From JBCDIQ01 sp039024295 (GTDB taxonomy: Bacteria > Bacteroidota > Bacteroidia > J057), in NCBI GenBank assembly GCA_039024295.1, contig JBCDIQ010000047.1, positions 1 to 22,292 of the forward strand: DNA of 22,292 nucleotides, in the 5' to 3' direction. The notes beneath the pieces were generated by a model that ran no database searches, had not been told where the DNA came from, and was given only the letters and a program-made list of their open reading frames with translations. Made by a program: the position numbers and the translations under genes. Positions 13,975 to 21,778 of the stretch are shown piece by piece. Position 1 is the first letter of the stretch, and the number at the start of each line of letters is the position of its first letter.

Positions 13975-16431
13975 CTATTTCACTTCTCGGTTCTTTACGT
14001 ATTGATCAAACCACCTGAGCTGTTCCCAGATCACGTGCTCTACTGTTTCGCGTGCGCGGTACCCGTGATCTTCGAAAGGCAATAATACCAACCGTGTGGT
14101 GCCGCCTGATCCACGAACTGCTTCATAAAACACTTCAGATTGAAATGTCAAGGTGCCTGGGTTCGAGTCATCATTGCCGTGAATGATCAGTACAGGCTCG
14201 TTCACCTTGTCAGCAAAAAAAGTTGGAGATACCTGAATATAGGCATCCCGGGCTTCGAAAAGGGACCTTCTTTCGCTTTGGAAACCATAAGGCTGGTTGG
14301 TCTTGTTGTAGGAACCACTTCTGGCAATCCCTGCGCAAAACAGGTCAGTATGGGCCAATAGGTTGGCAACCATCAACCCTCCATGGCTGTGCCCGATGAT
14401 TCCGATTCTATCTGGATCTGCTACGCCGATTTCTACTGCTTTTTTCACAGCAGCTTCGGCATCTGCTACCAGTTGAGGCACAAAGGTGTCATATACAGTT
14501 TCGGGATCTCCCACCATGGGCATGGCAGTATTATCTAAAACTGCATAGCCCCTCATGAGAAAATAGTTGTGGGAAGCACCATACAGCCTCATGAAGCGGT
14601 TGGCGGATCCACGTGTCTGGCCGGCAATTTGCGCACTTGAATACTCCAGGGGATAGGCATATACCACCGTGGGGAGCTTGGTTCCCTCTTTATATCCGGG
14701 AGGCAAAAGTAGCTGGAAGCTGAGGGGTACTCCATCTTCTCGCTCGTACTTGACAATGCGTTTGGTAATTTGACGTAGCTCAGGACTGGGGTCCTCAAAT
14801 TTGGTAATGGGGGTTCGGGTAAGCTTACGGGTACCTTCTCCTTCCTCTGCCTTCCTCTTTTTTCCGATCTCCGCGAGGTAATAATTTGGTACATCAGCCG
14901 CTGACTCCGAGCTCAGTACAAAATGCTCCTCGTCACCTGTAAACTGCACAAAATATTCGTAGCGGCCCTGCTCACATCGAAACAGGCGTTCAGCTTTTCC
15001 GGTTTCCAGGTCCCTTCTATCCAAAAAAGGACGGTCGCCTTCTTTGGTTCCTCCTTGGCCACGAAAGTAGGCCGAACCATCGGTAATTCTGAAGACGTAC
15101 TGCCCGTTGGGCTTTTTTTCAAATACCGGATACCCAGGATTTTCATAACGGTCTTGTTCATCAAAATCAAACCATAAGCGTGAACTGCCCTTGTCAACAT
15201 CCAACAGCCACATGTAGCGACGACGCTTAATACGCTCACGCTGGGCTACCATGAGCACCCCATTTTCCTCTCCCCAATACATGGACCGGATGCGGTGTTC
15301 GGCTGTGAAAACCTCTTCGGGGTTTCCCTCAAATGGAGCTTCCTGGCGCATGATTTTATCCCGGTGCGAGGCCTTGGCCATGGGGTTTCCCCCGTCAAGT
15401 GCTTCCATCCAGTACAGGGTATGGGGAGCAGTTGGCCTCCAAGAGACCCCTCTGATCCCTTCTGGCACTCCCATTACGGGCACTTGATCTGCAAGCGGCA
15501 GGGAGGCAATTTTAGCCACCATCTTACCGGTCATGTCCCATACTTCTATGTCTTTAGCAAAGCGCCACCACGCCACCTCATGAGACCAGGGGCCTTGCAG
15601 GCGACTGATCATGATATACTTACCGTTTGGTGAGACCTGGGCATTGTCATAAATGGCTGGTGGCCCAATCACTTTTGTTGCATTGTTTTCAGGATCATAA
15701 ATAACCAGCTCGCACAGGGTGAAATAGGAAAACAGCTCATCATCATGGGCGGTTTCCAGCAAGTTACGTGCTTCATAGGTAGACTTGGCAGACGCATTAT
15801 CTCCTTCCAAAACGAAGGGGCCTACCGGGATTTCAGGTTCCTGGGGCACCGGACCCCTGGCAGGGATTCTTCGGATAAGCAACCGTTGTTGGTCGGGAAG
15901 CCAGGAGACTTCCTTTCCCAAAAGAGCGTTGAGAACTACATTCTCCACTTGTTCGACCTTGCCGGTTATGTCTCCCAGCCATAATTCCATTCGGTCCTTG
16001 AACCCGACGGTCATGGCAAAACGTTGTCCGTCTGTGGTCCATTCCGTTCCTATCACTTCCGCTCCTTCGGGTAAATCCAGGGGGGTTATTTGCCCATTAT
16101 TGATGTTCACAATGCGAGGGGAAACACCTCCGTGCCACCCATGGTAAAAGTTATTTGCAGGGTTAACCCGCATACCGGCAAGCTTATGCATGGGAGCACC
16201 CAGCTCAGCCAAGGAAGGATAAACAATGGGATCAGAAAGTACCATGTGCTTGCCCGTAGGAGAAATGGATGTCCTGGGCAACTTTGGAGCGTGCAGCACC
16301 TTTAAAATATCTTCCGGCGGCGATTGCCAGGTGTTAGCGTTAGAAGTACTTTCTTTTTGGGCCATTCCTGTCCCAACCTGGAACAGCAAAAGGGCAATGG
16401 TAAGAATGAATTGAATGCTTCGAATACTCAT
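13975..16431 (-). CDS. secreted S9-family serine peptidase, glutamyl-peptidase (CGEP) type
   Basis: An 818-residue exported peptidase with a Sec signal (MSIRSIQFILTIALLLFQVG, cleavage near MAQ). Residues from about 60 to 540 contain repeated strand segments and form a beta-propeller-like gate. The C-terminal 250 residues are an alpha/beta hydrolase. The catalytic triad is visible: Ser at about 682 in GHSHGGLMVANLLAH, Asp at about 755 in IHGNDDSNPGTLT, and His at 789 in PFEDHGYRARE. The sequence around the triad, including ARSGSYNKT, PYGFQSERR and the GTLTFQSE segment, strongly resembles plastid glutamyl peptidase (CGEP) and related bacterial enzymes. It would cleave peptides in the periplasm or outside the cell, probably after glutamate. 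It stands alone, converging on the two-component genes, and has its own terminator. Confidence 0.93.
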   Translation of the reverse strand: MSIRSIQFILTIALLLFQVGTGMAQKESTSNANTWQSPPEDILKVLHAPKLPRTSISPTGKHMVLSDPIVYPSLAELGAPMHKLAGMRVNPANNFYHGWHGGVSPRIVNINNGQITPLDLPEGAEVIGTEWTTDGQRFAMTVGFKDRMELWLGDITGKVEQVENVVLNALLGKEVSWLPDQQRLLIRRIPARGPVPQEPEIPVGPFVLEGDNASAKSTYEARNLLETAHDDELFSYFTLCELVIYDPENNATKVIGPPAIYDNAQVSPNGKYIMISRLQGPWSHEVAWWRFAKDIEVWDMTGKMVAKIASLPLADQVPVMGVPEGIRGVSWRPTAPHTLYWMEALDGGNPMAKASHRDKIMRQEAPFEGNPEEVFTAEHRIRSMYWGEENGVLMVAQRERIKRRRYMWLLDVDKGSSRLWFDFDEQDRYENPGYPVFEKKPNGQYVFRITDGSAYFRGQGGTKEGDRPFLDRRDLETGKAERLFRCEQGRYEYFVQFTGDEEHFVLSSESAADVPNYYLAEIGKKRKAEEGEGTRKLTRTPITKFEDPSPELRQITKRIVKYEREDGVPLSFQLLLPPGYKEGTKLPTVVYAYPLEYSSAQIAGQTRGSANRFMRLYGASHNYFLMRGYAVLDNTAMPMVGDPETVYDTFVPQLVADAEAAVKKAVEIGVADPDRIGIIGHSHGGLMVANLLAHTDLFCAGIARSGSYNKTNQPYGFQSERRSLFEARDAYIQVSPTFFADKVNEPVLIIHGNDDSNPGTLTFQSEVFYEAVRGSGGTTRLVLLPFEDHGYRARETVEHVIWEQLRWFDQYVKNREVK

Positions 16432-16865
16432 GGGTATTGATTAATTGCGAGCAAGGTAAAGGGGTTTAGGAGGCTAAGCCCTCAAAATATTTTAGGATCA
16501 GTCAAAAAGTAATTTGACTGTTTTGACTTGATCTCCCCGGTTTAGCCGGGATCAGAGATTTGAGTCTATGCGGCGTTAAAAAATGCTCAGATAGCACACT
16601 ATCTTCACATTGTTTGCCTTGCCTATCCTCAAAATCTCTACGCCAAATCGAAATCTTATTTTTTTCCTGATCCTTAGAGAACATTAATTTACATATTTTT
16701 CCCTATTCAGTTCAATCTATGCTATGGGTCTGGGTTGCGAAATTGAGGGCAATACGCATCCATTCTAAAGAGCATCTATCCCGCTTTTCTTGCCAGAAAA
16801 ATTTATGGGAAGGAAAGGTCCTCCAGCATCAACCTAAAAAGGCGAAGATTAGGGTTTTGGGTTGA
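16432..16865. other. 434-bp gene-free stretch
   Basis: This is the longest stretch without a gene. It separates the S9 peptidase from a small conserved gene, both on the minus strand. It contains the structured element at 16500-16640 and, at its right end, the TTAGGGTTTTGGG motif framed by the 7-bp inverted repeat ATCAACC/GGTTGAT (16828-16834 and 16860-16866). The remaining AT-rich sequence around 16641-16825 shows nothing I can assign. No convincing promoter for the peptidase was identified. Confidence 0.7.
16500..16640. repeat. structured intergenic element with nested inverted repeats
   Basis: Within the gene-free stretch, outer arms AGAGATTTGAG (16554-16564) and CTCAAAATCTCT (16628-16639) are complementary with a one-base bulge. 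Between them lies a perfect hairpin AGATAG-CACA-CTATCT (16589-16604). Just to the left are a CCCGG-TTTAG-CCGGG stem (near 16536-16550) and a perfect 7-bp repeat AGTCAAA/TTTGACT (16500-16519). A 60-codon minus-strand frame across it lacks protein-like features. The layout suggests a REP- or MITE-like element or a structured RNA. Confidence 0.55.
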
Positions 16866-17216
16866 TTATCCCTCGAAAATCCCTTCTTCTTCCATATAAA
16901 CCAGGACATGCTCCCGCAATAAATTGACCTGGGAAAACATATCAGTGTGAGGCAAGGGCTTAAGGAGTTCCCAGTGTGGCCAGCCATCCTGGTCCTGGTG
17001 ACTTAGTCTGTAATAGCCTGATTGTGCCAATAGCCGACATATAGCCACATGTATCAGGTCCACCTTTTCTTCCTTTTCAAATGTGCGTTCAGGTCCTGCC
17101 CCAATTTCCCGCATGCCAATCAGGAATAGGATGGCCTCCATATTAAGCTTTTTGCCAAACTGAATCTCCAGTTGAGCTTCCAATTGCTGCCATCGAAAGT
17201 TGAGATTGGGCTTCAT
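16866..17216 (-). CDS. small conserved protein of unknown function
   Basis: A 116-residue, probably cytoplasmic protein with no signal peptide or membrane helix. It is helical and rich in charged residues: NFRWQQLEAQLEIQFGKKLN, then MEAILFLIGMREIG, EKEEKVDLIHVAICRLLAQS, a GYYRLSHQDQDGWPHWELLK segment, and LLREHVLVYMEEEGIFE at the end. The even, protein-like composition and good start make it a real gene, but I cannot assign a domain. It lies 95 bases downstream of the signal peptidase gene on the same strand, without a clear terminator between them, so co-transcription is possible. Confidence 0.75.
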   Translation of the reverse strand: MKPNLNFRWQQLEAQLEIQFGKKLNMEAILFLIGMREIGAGPERTFEKEEKVDLIHVAICRLLAQSGYYRLSHQDQDGWPHWELLKPLPHTDMFSQVNLLREHVLVYMEEEGIFEG

Positions 17217-17311
17217 GGAAAGAAGAGGTAGTAGATTTAAGGATACAGGTTTTCAGTTGGCAAATCGAGGGTCAATTTACTCCATACCTGAAAAAATAAT
17301 TAGCTGTTTGC

Positions 17312-18961
17312 TTATTTGAACTGTTCGTCGATCACGGAAGTACCTATTCGATCAAAACGGAACCCTCCAATGCCAAAGCCGGACTCAAAGGACATAAATA
17401 CCATAAAGGGCCTACCTACAATATGGTCTTCAGGGACAAACCCCCAAAAGCGGCTATCCTCAGAGTTATGCCTGTTGTCACCCACCATGAAATAGTAATC
17501 CTTTTCAAAGGTGTAGGTGGTAACGGGTTTGCCGTCAAGTATCGGCTTCTTGTTGACAATCTTTAGTTCGTGGCCCTCGTAGGCTGTAATGGCTCGGTAA
17601 TACAGCAGGTAGTTCTTCACGTTGTCTATCCGGACGGTCATCCCCTGTGCTGGAATCACAATGGGACCGTAGTTGTCCCGGTTATGCGGCCATACACGGG
17701 CATCATTGGGAAAGATGGCATATTTCCCTTGATCTGTAGGACGAGCATCCAGCTGGGGCTGCCCAGATTTGTAAAAGGCCGGATTAACCGCTGAAACATT
17801 GGGTGCATCACGAATAACTTGTATCGCCTCATCAGTTGAATACAATGTATATAATCCTTTATCTGCTTGGTACCAGTTACGATTTTCCATATCTGGAATA
17901 AGTCGCTCAGTAGCACCATAAGGATTGTCTTCTTTGTAATTAGGATCATCTAAGGTACGGAAACCGAGTTCGGTCATTTTCTCCCTCGATACCCCTAAAG
18001 GCTTATCACCCGTGAGGACGGTGTATTCTTCCTGTTTATTGGTAGGGTTCCAGCCTTTTTCCCCGTTGATAAATATTTGTAGGTCTCGAACTTCAAAGGT
18101 GTCGCCTGGAACAGCTACGCACCTTTTGATGTAGTTTTCCTTCATGCTCATGGCCTGGACCAGCCCAGCTCCATCATCAAGATTGTCTATATCGTGAGCA
18201 GGATAATTAAAGACCACAATGTCATTCCGCTCTACTTCGGTAAATCCTGGCAGTCGATAGTAGGGGAGGGTAATAGCATCTGTATAAGAAGGAATGGCCA
18301 GTTTACCAATCTTGATTTTGTTGTGAACAAATGGAATGGCCAGCGGCGTAGTGGGCATCCGTGAACCATAGTGAAACTTACTCACGATCAAAAAGTCCCC
18401 TGCCAAAAGGGTTCGCTCCATGGAACTCGTGGGAATCATGAAAGCTTCCAGGAAAAAGGTACGAATGATCAAGGCTGCGACTCCAGCGAACAGGAAGGCG
18501 TCTGCCCATTCTCGAAGGCCAGACTTTTCGGAGACGTTTTTGTGGGTATCTGGAGGCCCGAGGTAAACAGTTCCAGTTGCAGGAGCTGGTTTACGACTTT
18601 TGCGTTTTCCTTTTCCTACTTCTTTTACTGGTTCGCCTTTATCAAACCCAATCAGGGGGTAATAAATAAAGGGGACGAGAACTGCCGCTGCCTGCTGCCC
18701 AAACTTGTACTTGCCAAAAGCTTTGGCCAGTTCGATGTCCATGGAAATTTTCACCAGGGTACGAACAATGGGGATCAGCGTAAGGGCCACCCACCAAATC
18801 GGCTTTCCGATAAGCTTCACCCAGACCACATCGCTGTAAACAGGCACAAATGCCTTCCAACCCGGTTCTCCTGCTTTTTCAAAAAGTTTATACAGCCCTA
18901 TTCGGATGCCAAGAATCATCAAAATAAACAGGCTAAGGTAAAATATCGCTGCGCTGCTCAT
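17312..18961 (-). CDS. lepB: signal peptidase I with extra N-terminal membrane domain
   Basis: Removes signal peptides from exported proteins at the periplasmic face of the inner membrane. At 549 residues it is much longer than the E. coli enzyme (324). Residues 1-110 form an added membrane domain with helices near 5-22, 52-66 and 90-106 and the motif AGEPGWKAFVPVYSDVVWVK, found in small Bacteroidota membrane proteins. A basic linker follows, then a membrane anchor at 152-171. The S26 catalytic domain has nucleophile S180 (MIPTSSMERTLLAGD), general base K279 (YIKRCVAVPGD) and box E at 494-507 (GDNRHNSEDSRFWG). An insert of about 200 residues lies between the lysine box and box E. Many genes in this window encode exported proteins that would be its substrates. 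Confidence 0.96.
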   Translation of the reverse strand: MSSAAIFYLSLFILMILGIRIGLYKLFEKAGEPGWKAFVPVYSDVVWVKLIGKPIWWVALTLIPIVRTLVKISMDIELAKAFGKYKFGQQAAAVLVPFIYYPLIGFDKGEPVKEVGKGKRKSRKPAPATGTVYLGPPDTHKNVSEKSGLREWADAFLFAGVAALIIRTFFLEAFMIPTSSMERTLLAGDFLIVSKFHYGSRMPTTPLAIPFVHNKIKIGKLAIPSYTDAITLPYYRLPGFTEVERNDIVVFNYPAHDIDNLDDGAGLVQAMSMKENYIKRCVAVPGDTFEVRDLQIFINGEKGWNPTNKQEEYTVLTGDKPLGVSREKMTELGFRTLDDPNYKEDNPYGATERLIPDMENRNWYQADKGLYTLYSTDEAIQVIRDAPNVSAVNPAFYKSGQPQLDARPTDQGKYAIFPNDARVWPHNRDNYGPIVIPAQGMTVRIDNVKNYLLYYRAITAYEGHELKIVNKKPILDGKPVTTYTFEKDYYFMVGDNRHNSEDSRFWGFVPEDHIVGRPFMVFMSFESGFGIGGFRFDRIGTSVIDEQFK

Positions 18962-19108
18962 AGTTTCGCTAAATCGTATGGGATAGTAGTCGGCTTACCC
19001 CCCTATTACTTACACTCCAACAAAACGTAAATTTAACAAAACCCAGGAAGCATCCCATTTCGCGCTAAGTTATTTCCCCAAAAATTGAAATGACCGGTAT
19101 GGCAAAGC

Positions 19109-19606
19109 TTAGTTTTTGCGTTGCAGCCTGGGGATTTGCATCCAGCGAAGGTGCAAAAAATGCTTCCTAAACTGCTGCCAATCCGGACTGTAGGATTCCA
19201 GGCAGACCATACCTGCCGTAGGCATTTGAAAAGGGCTGTTCATCCTAAGCAAACTCCGCACGGTATCTTCCATGGTGGGGTTGTGGCCAAATATCATCAC
19301 GGTGTCTGATTCCAGGGGCAATTGATCAATCAGGTTTAGCAAACTGCCTGTGCCCTCGTGGTAAATCGAAGCATGCTGGATTATTTGCTGGGTAAATTGT
19401 AATTCAGCCTGGACAATAGAAGCTGTGCTAATGGCTCGATTTGCAGGAGAGCTGACCATTAAATCAGGCATAAACCCGTGGCTGTAGAGGAGTTTTCCGA
19501 GTCGGGCTGCATCTTTCTCGCCGCGATTTTTCAAAGGACGGTCAAAATCGCGGATGCCTTCCGGCCAGTCTGACTTTGCATGTCTACACAGTACCAGGGT
19601 TTTCAT
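19109..19606 (-). CDS. sixA: SixA-type histidine phosphatase
   Basis: A 165-residue histidine-phosphatase superfamily protein, the usual size for SixA-type phosphohistidine phosphatases. The catalytic RH motif is at R8-H9 (LVLCRHAKSDWPEG). A second arginine is at R57 (SSPANRAISTA) and the second histidine at H108 (IFGHNPTMED). The family opening, DFDRPLKNRGEKDAARLG, is well conserved. In E. coli SixA dephosphorylates a phosphohistidine protein, but many relatives act on other substrates, so the symbol reflects the family rather than a proven target. It is a single gene whose likely promoter overlaps the terminator of the upstream gene. Confidence 0.88.
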   Translation of the reverse strand: MKTLVLCRHAKSDWPEGIRDFDRPLKNRGEKDAARLGKLLYSHGFMPDLMVSSPANRAISTASIVQAELQFTQQIIQHASIYHEGTGSLLNLIDQLPLESDTVMIFGHNPTMEDTVRSLLRMNSPFQMPTAGMVCLESYSPDWQQFRKHFLHLRWMQIPRLQRKN

Positions 19607-19655
19607 AAATCAGGAGCATATTGCCTGTAGGAGGCCTTTGATTAAGTATTTAAGG

Positions 19656-19685
19656 TAAATTTACAGATAAAGAAACCGCCTCCAA
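19656..19685 (-). promoter_or_regulatory. candidate promoter of the SixA-type gene
   Basis: On the minus strand, TTG (19685-19683), a 19-base spacer, then TAAATTTA (19663-19656) match the Bacteroidota TTG-N19-TAnnTTTG pattern with one mismatch at the last base. The TTG lies inside the terminator hairpin of the preceding gene. The start codon is about 50 bases downstream. Confidence 0.4.
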
Positions 19686-19700
19686 AATCTTGGAGGCGGT
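19665..19700 (-). terminator. intrinsic terminator of the T9SS-sorted protein gene
   Basis: A perfect 10-bp stem (ACCGCCTCCA with TGGAGGCGGT) and a 6-base loop are followed on the minus strand by TTCTTTATC after the closing T. It lies 30 bases after the stop codon at 19730. Confidence 0.85.
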
Positions 19701-19729
19701 GCAGCCATCTTCAAAATTCAGAAAATTCT

Positions 19730-20725
19730 TTATTCGATTAGCACCTTGCGGGTGAAAAGACCCTTATCACCCAAGAAGCGTAAATTGTACAGTCCGGTTG
19801 GTAAGTCCAAAACCGGTATGGTAATGTGACCCTGGAGTGCTTCTACTTTTCCATAATTTTTCAGGGTTTTTCCATACATATCCGTTAGCTCGAGTGTGAA
19901 ATCCTTCCCCTGTTCGGGATCAAACTCAACATGTATGTAATCTTGTGCTGGGACAGGATATACATTAATATGAAAATATTCATTTTCCTGAAGTGTGGAA
20001 GTGGTTGTGGTTTTTGGAGAAAAGGAAAAAACACTTCCCTCTCTGGGGCTGTCGTCGAGCGCGGTGAAGGGGGGAATTACATAAGGGGACTGAGAAGGCC
20101 CCGTGAGGTAAAAGCCATTTGAAAATTCATAAAATAAGGTATCCACATGTCCCATGCCTATTACAGGCCCTTCTGCACTAAAGAAAGCTCCTCTGGATAC
20201 GGCATTTGGGCCAATTCTGGATTCAATTTTATTTCCTTTCTCATGCATCCATAACTGCACGCTTACCGAATCATTCAGCGTACCATACAGGGAATATTCA
20301 TCGAAGAAACCGGCGTTTCGCCACTCAATTTTAAGGATTTGCTCTCCGGCAACTCCCGAAAGGTCATAACTGATAGGGGAAATAGAAATACCTGAAGTAT
20401 CTCCGCGGTCTAGCAAATCAGCACCTTTCTCAAATAAACCGAAAGCAGAAAATACTGCCAGGGTATCAGTGAATTTATCGTCAAGGTAAAATAGTACCCC
20501 TCCGTTACAGTCTACTAGAATCGAATCGTAGGTCACCCCCATAAATTCAAATGGGAACCCGATAGGCAAGGAGAATCGTTCATCATCCCAAACACCAGGA
20601 TTTAGTCTGGAACCATTGGCTAGGGTAATGAAGGGCTCTTGCTTCACATCAAGGACATAGTCTTGTGCAGAAAGGCTCAAGGAGAAACACGCCCAAAGAA
20701 AGATGGCAATGTAAGGCAGTTTCAT
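19730..20725 (-). CDS. secreted protein with type IX secretion C-terminal sorting domain
   Basis: A 331-residue exported protein. The Sec signal (MKLPYIAIFLWACFSLSLSA, cleavage before QDY) sends it to the periplasm. The last 80 residues are a type A sorting domain: INVYPVPAQDYIHVEF, then LELTDMYGKTLKNYGK, and IPVLDLPTGLYNLRF with FTRKVLIE. This directs export across the outer membrane by the type IX system and often attachment to the cell surface. The middle part (about 25-240) is strand-rich (FSLPIGFPFEFMGVTYDSIL; CNGGVLFYL; EQILKIEWRNAGFFDEY; NDSVSVQLWMHEKGNKIE) and looks like a beta-sandwich found in other Bacteroidota surface proteins. No enzymatic motif is seen, so binding or adhesion is more likely, but this is a guess. 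Confidence 0.88.
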   Translation of the reverse strand: MKLPYIAIFLWACFSLSLSAQDYVLDVKQEPFITLANGSRLNPGVWDDERFSLPIGFPFEFMGVTYDSILVDCNGGVLFYLDDKFTDTLAVFSAFGLFEKGADLLDRGDTSGISISPISYDLSGVAGEQILKIEWRNAGFFDEYSLYGTLNDSVSVQLWMHEKGNKIESRIGPNAVSRGAFFSAEGPVIGMGHVDTLFYEFSNGFYLTGPSQSPYVIPPFTALDDSPREGSVFSFSPKTTTTSTLQENEYFHINVYPVPAQDYIHVEFDPEQGKDFTLELTDMYGKTLKNYGKVEALQGHITIPVLDLPTGLYNLRFLGDKGLFTRKVLIE

Positions 20726-21017
20726 TTAGTTTTTTTTAGGTATATTACAGTAAAATATATTTACGAATACATGAATATATATTTTCGCTGCCTAAGTCCC
20801 AAATACCTCATTTCTATTTTGCGATAGGGCATGTAAGAATTCACGAATAGCTTATCCCATATCGCGTTCCTCACCTTAAATTGCGATGTAAAGGAAGGTT
20901 TATTGATTTTTTAGGATGTAATAATTGGATGCACATTTCTGGGATGCCTGTTTTCGGATTTTTGATTTATTTCTGATCGACGGGTATTTCTGGTCAAAAA
21001 AGACATTATTGTTTACA

Positions 21018-21506
21018 TCAACTGACTTGTAGCATACGGTCAACTATATGTGCTACCGCGGGACAAACTTCAGCGTTTTTATGGGTCAGGGAAAGGAAAC
21101 GGTGCATCCGTTGCCGATCTGTGTGGGGATATTGTCTGCACGCCCGAGGCCTTACTTCATATATGTTACAATAATTATCTGCTCCCAAAAACGGGCAGGG
21201 AGTCTGTTTGAGCACCATGTCCGCTTCATCATCCTCATATAGGTATTCTTCCGTGAAATCAGCAGGGCGCATTTTCACATGCCTGGAAATCCTCGAAATA
21301 TCTTGATCGGTAAATACGGGGCTAATGGTCTTACAGCAGTTACCGCACGAAAGGCAATCAATTTCCTCAAAAGCCTCCTCATGAAGCTCATGGAAAGTTT
21401 TATCTAGTTCTCTTGGTTTCTTTTTTCTAAGCTTTTGGAACAGTTGTTTTCTGCGTTTTCGCTGGCTGGTTGCCCGTTTTATCAGGCCTACTAGAGATTT
21501 ATCCAT
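21018..21506 (-). CDS. YkgJ-family cysteine-cluster protein
   Basis: A 162-residue cytoplasmic protein of the YkgJ (CxxCxxCC) family, thought to bind zinc or an iron-sulfur cluster; its function is unknown. The basic, helical N-terminus (1-45) is followed by CLSCGNCCKTISPVF with C51, C54, C57 and C58. Further family cysteines are C104 (TPCPFLGADNYC, also C113), C123 (RPRACRQYPHT) and C148 (EVCPAVAH). All eight expected cysteines are present, so the metal site looks intact. It is a single gene with an exact Bacteroidota -7 box shortly upstream. Confidence 0.88.
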   Translation of the reverse strand: MDKSLVGLIKRATSQRKRRKQLFQKLRKKKPRELDKTFHELHEEAFEEIDCLSCGNCCKTISPVFTDQDISRISRHVKMRPADFTEEYLYEDDEADMVLKQTPCPFLGADNYCNIYEVRPRACRQYPHTDRQRMHRFLSLTHKNAEVCPAVAHIVDRMLQVS

Positions 21507-21528
21507 CTTGAAGCAATTTATACCTTTA

Positions 21529-21556
21529 CAAAGGTAGGGATGTCCTTAGCCCCTAA
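21529..21556 (-). promoter_or_regulatory. candidate promoter of the YkgJ-family gene
   Basis: On the minus strand an exact TACCTTTG (-7 box TAnnTTTG, 21536-21529) follows TTA (21556-21554) after 17 bases; the -33 element is imperfect. It lies 22 bases before the ATG. The -7 box is also half of a perfect 16-bp inverted repeat (TACCTTT/AAAGGTA, 21521-21536), which could serve as an operator. Confidence 0.5.
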
Positions 21557-21778
21557 TTTTGAGGTATTGGGATTGTTGAAATCTTTTTATTGTACGTCTG
21601 GTATTCCCAAAAATCGCACATAACAGGCTACAATACCAATTTTACAAGCGGAATCATTTTGATACAGTAGTGCTTATCCTTCACGAATCTATAAGGTTTG
21701 AAGACAATTTCTTTTCATTTCTATCGCTTTTTCCTAATTTAGAAGGGTAATTTCCCCGACTCCATTAAGCGCGTTACT

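Noticed and set aside
16502..16684. 60-codon minus-strand frame in the gene-free stretch
   Set aside because: It runs through the nested inverted repeats and shows no protein features; better explained as a structured repeat.
18371..19030. 219-codon plus-strand frame opposite the signal peptidase
   Set aside because: Antisense of the lepB N-terminal half; no domain or signal in the translation.
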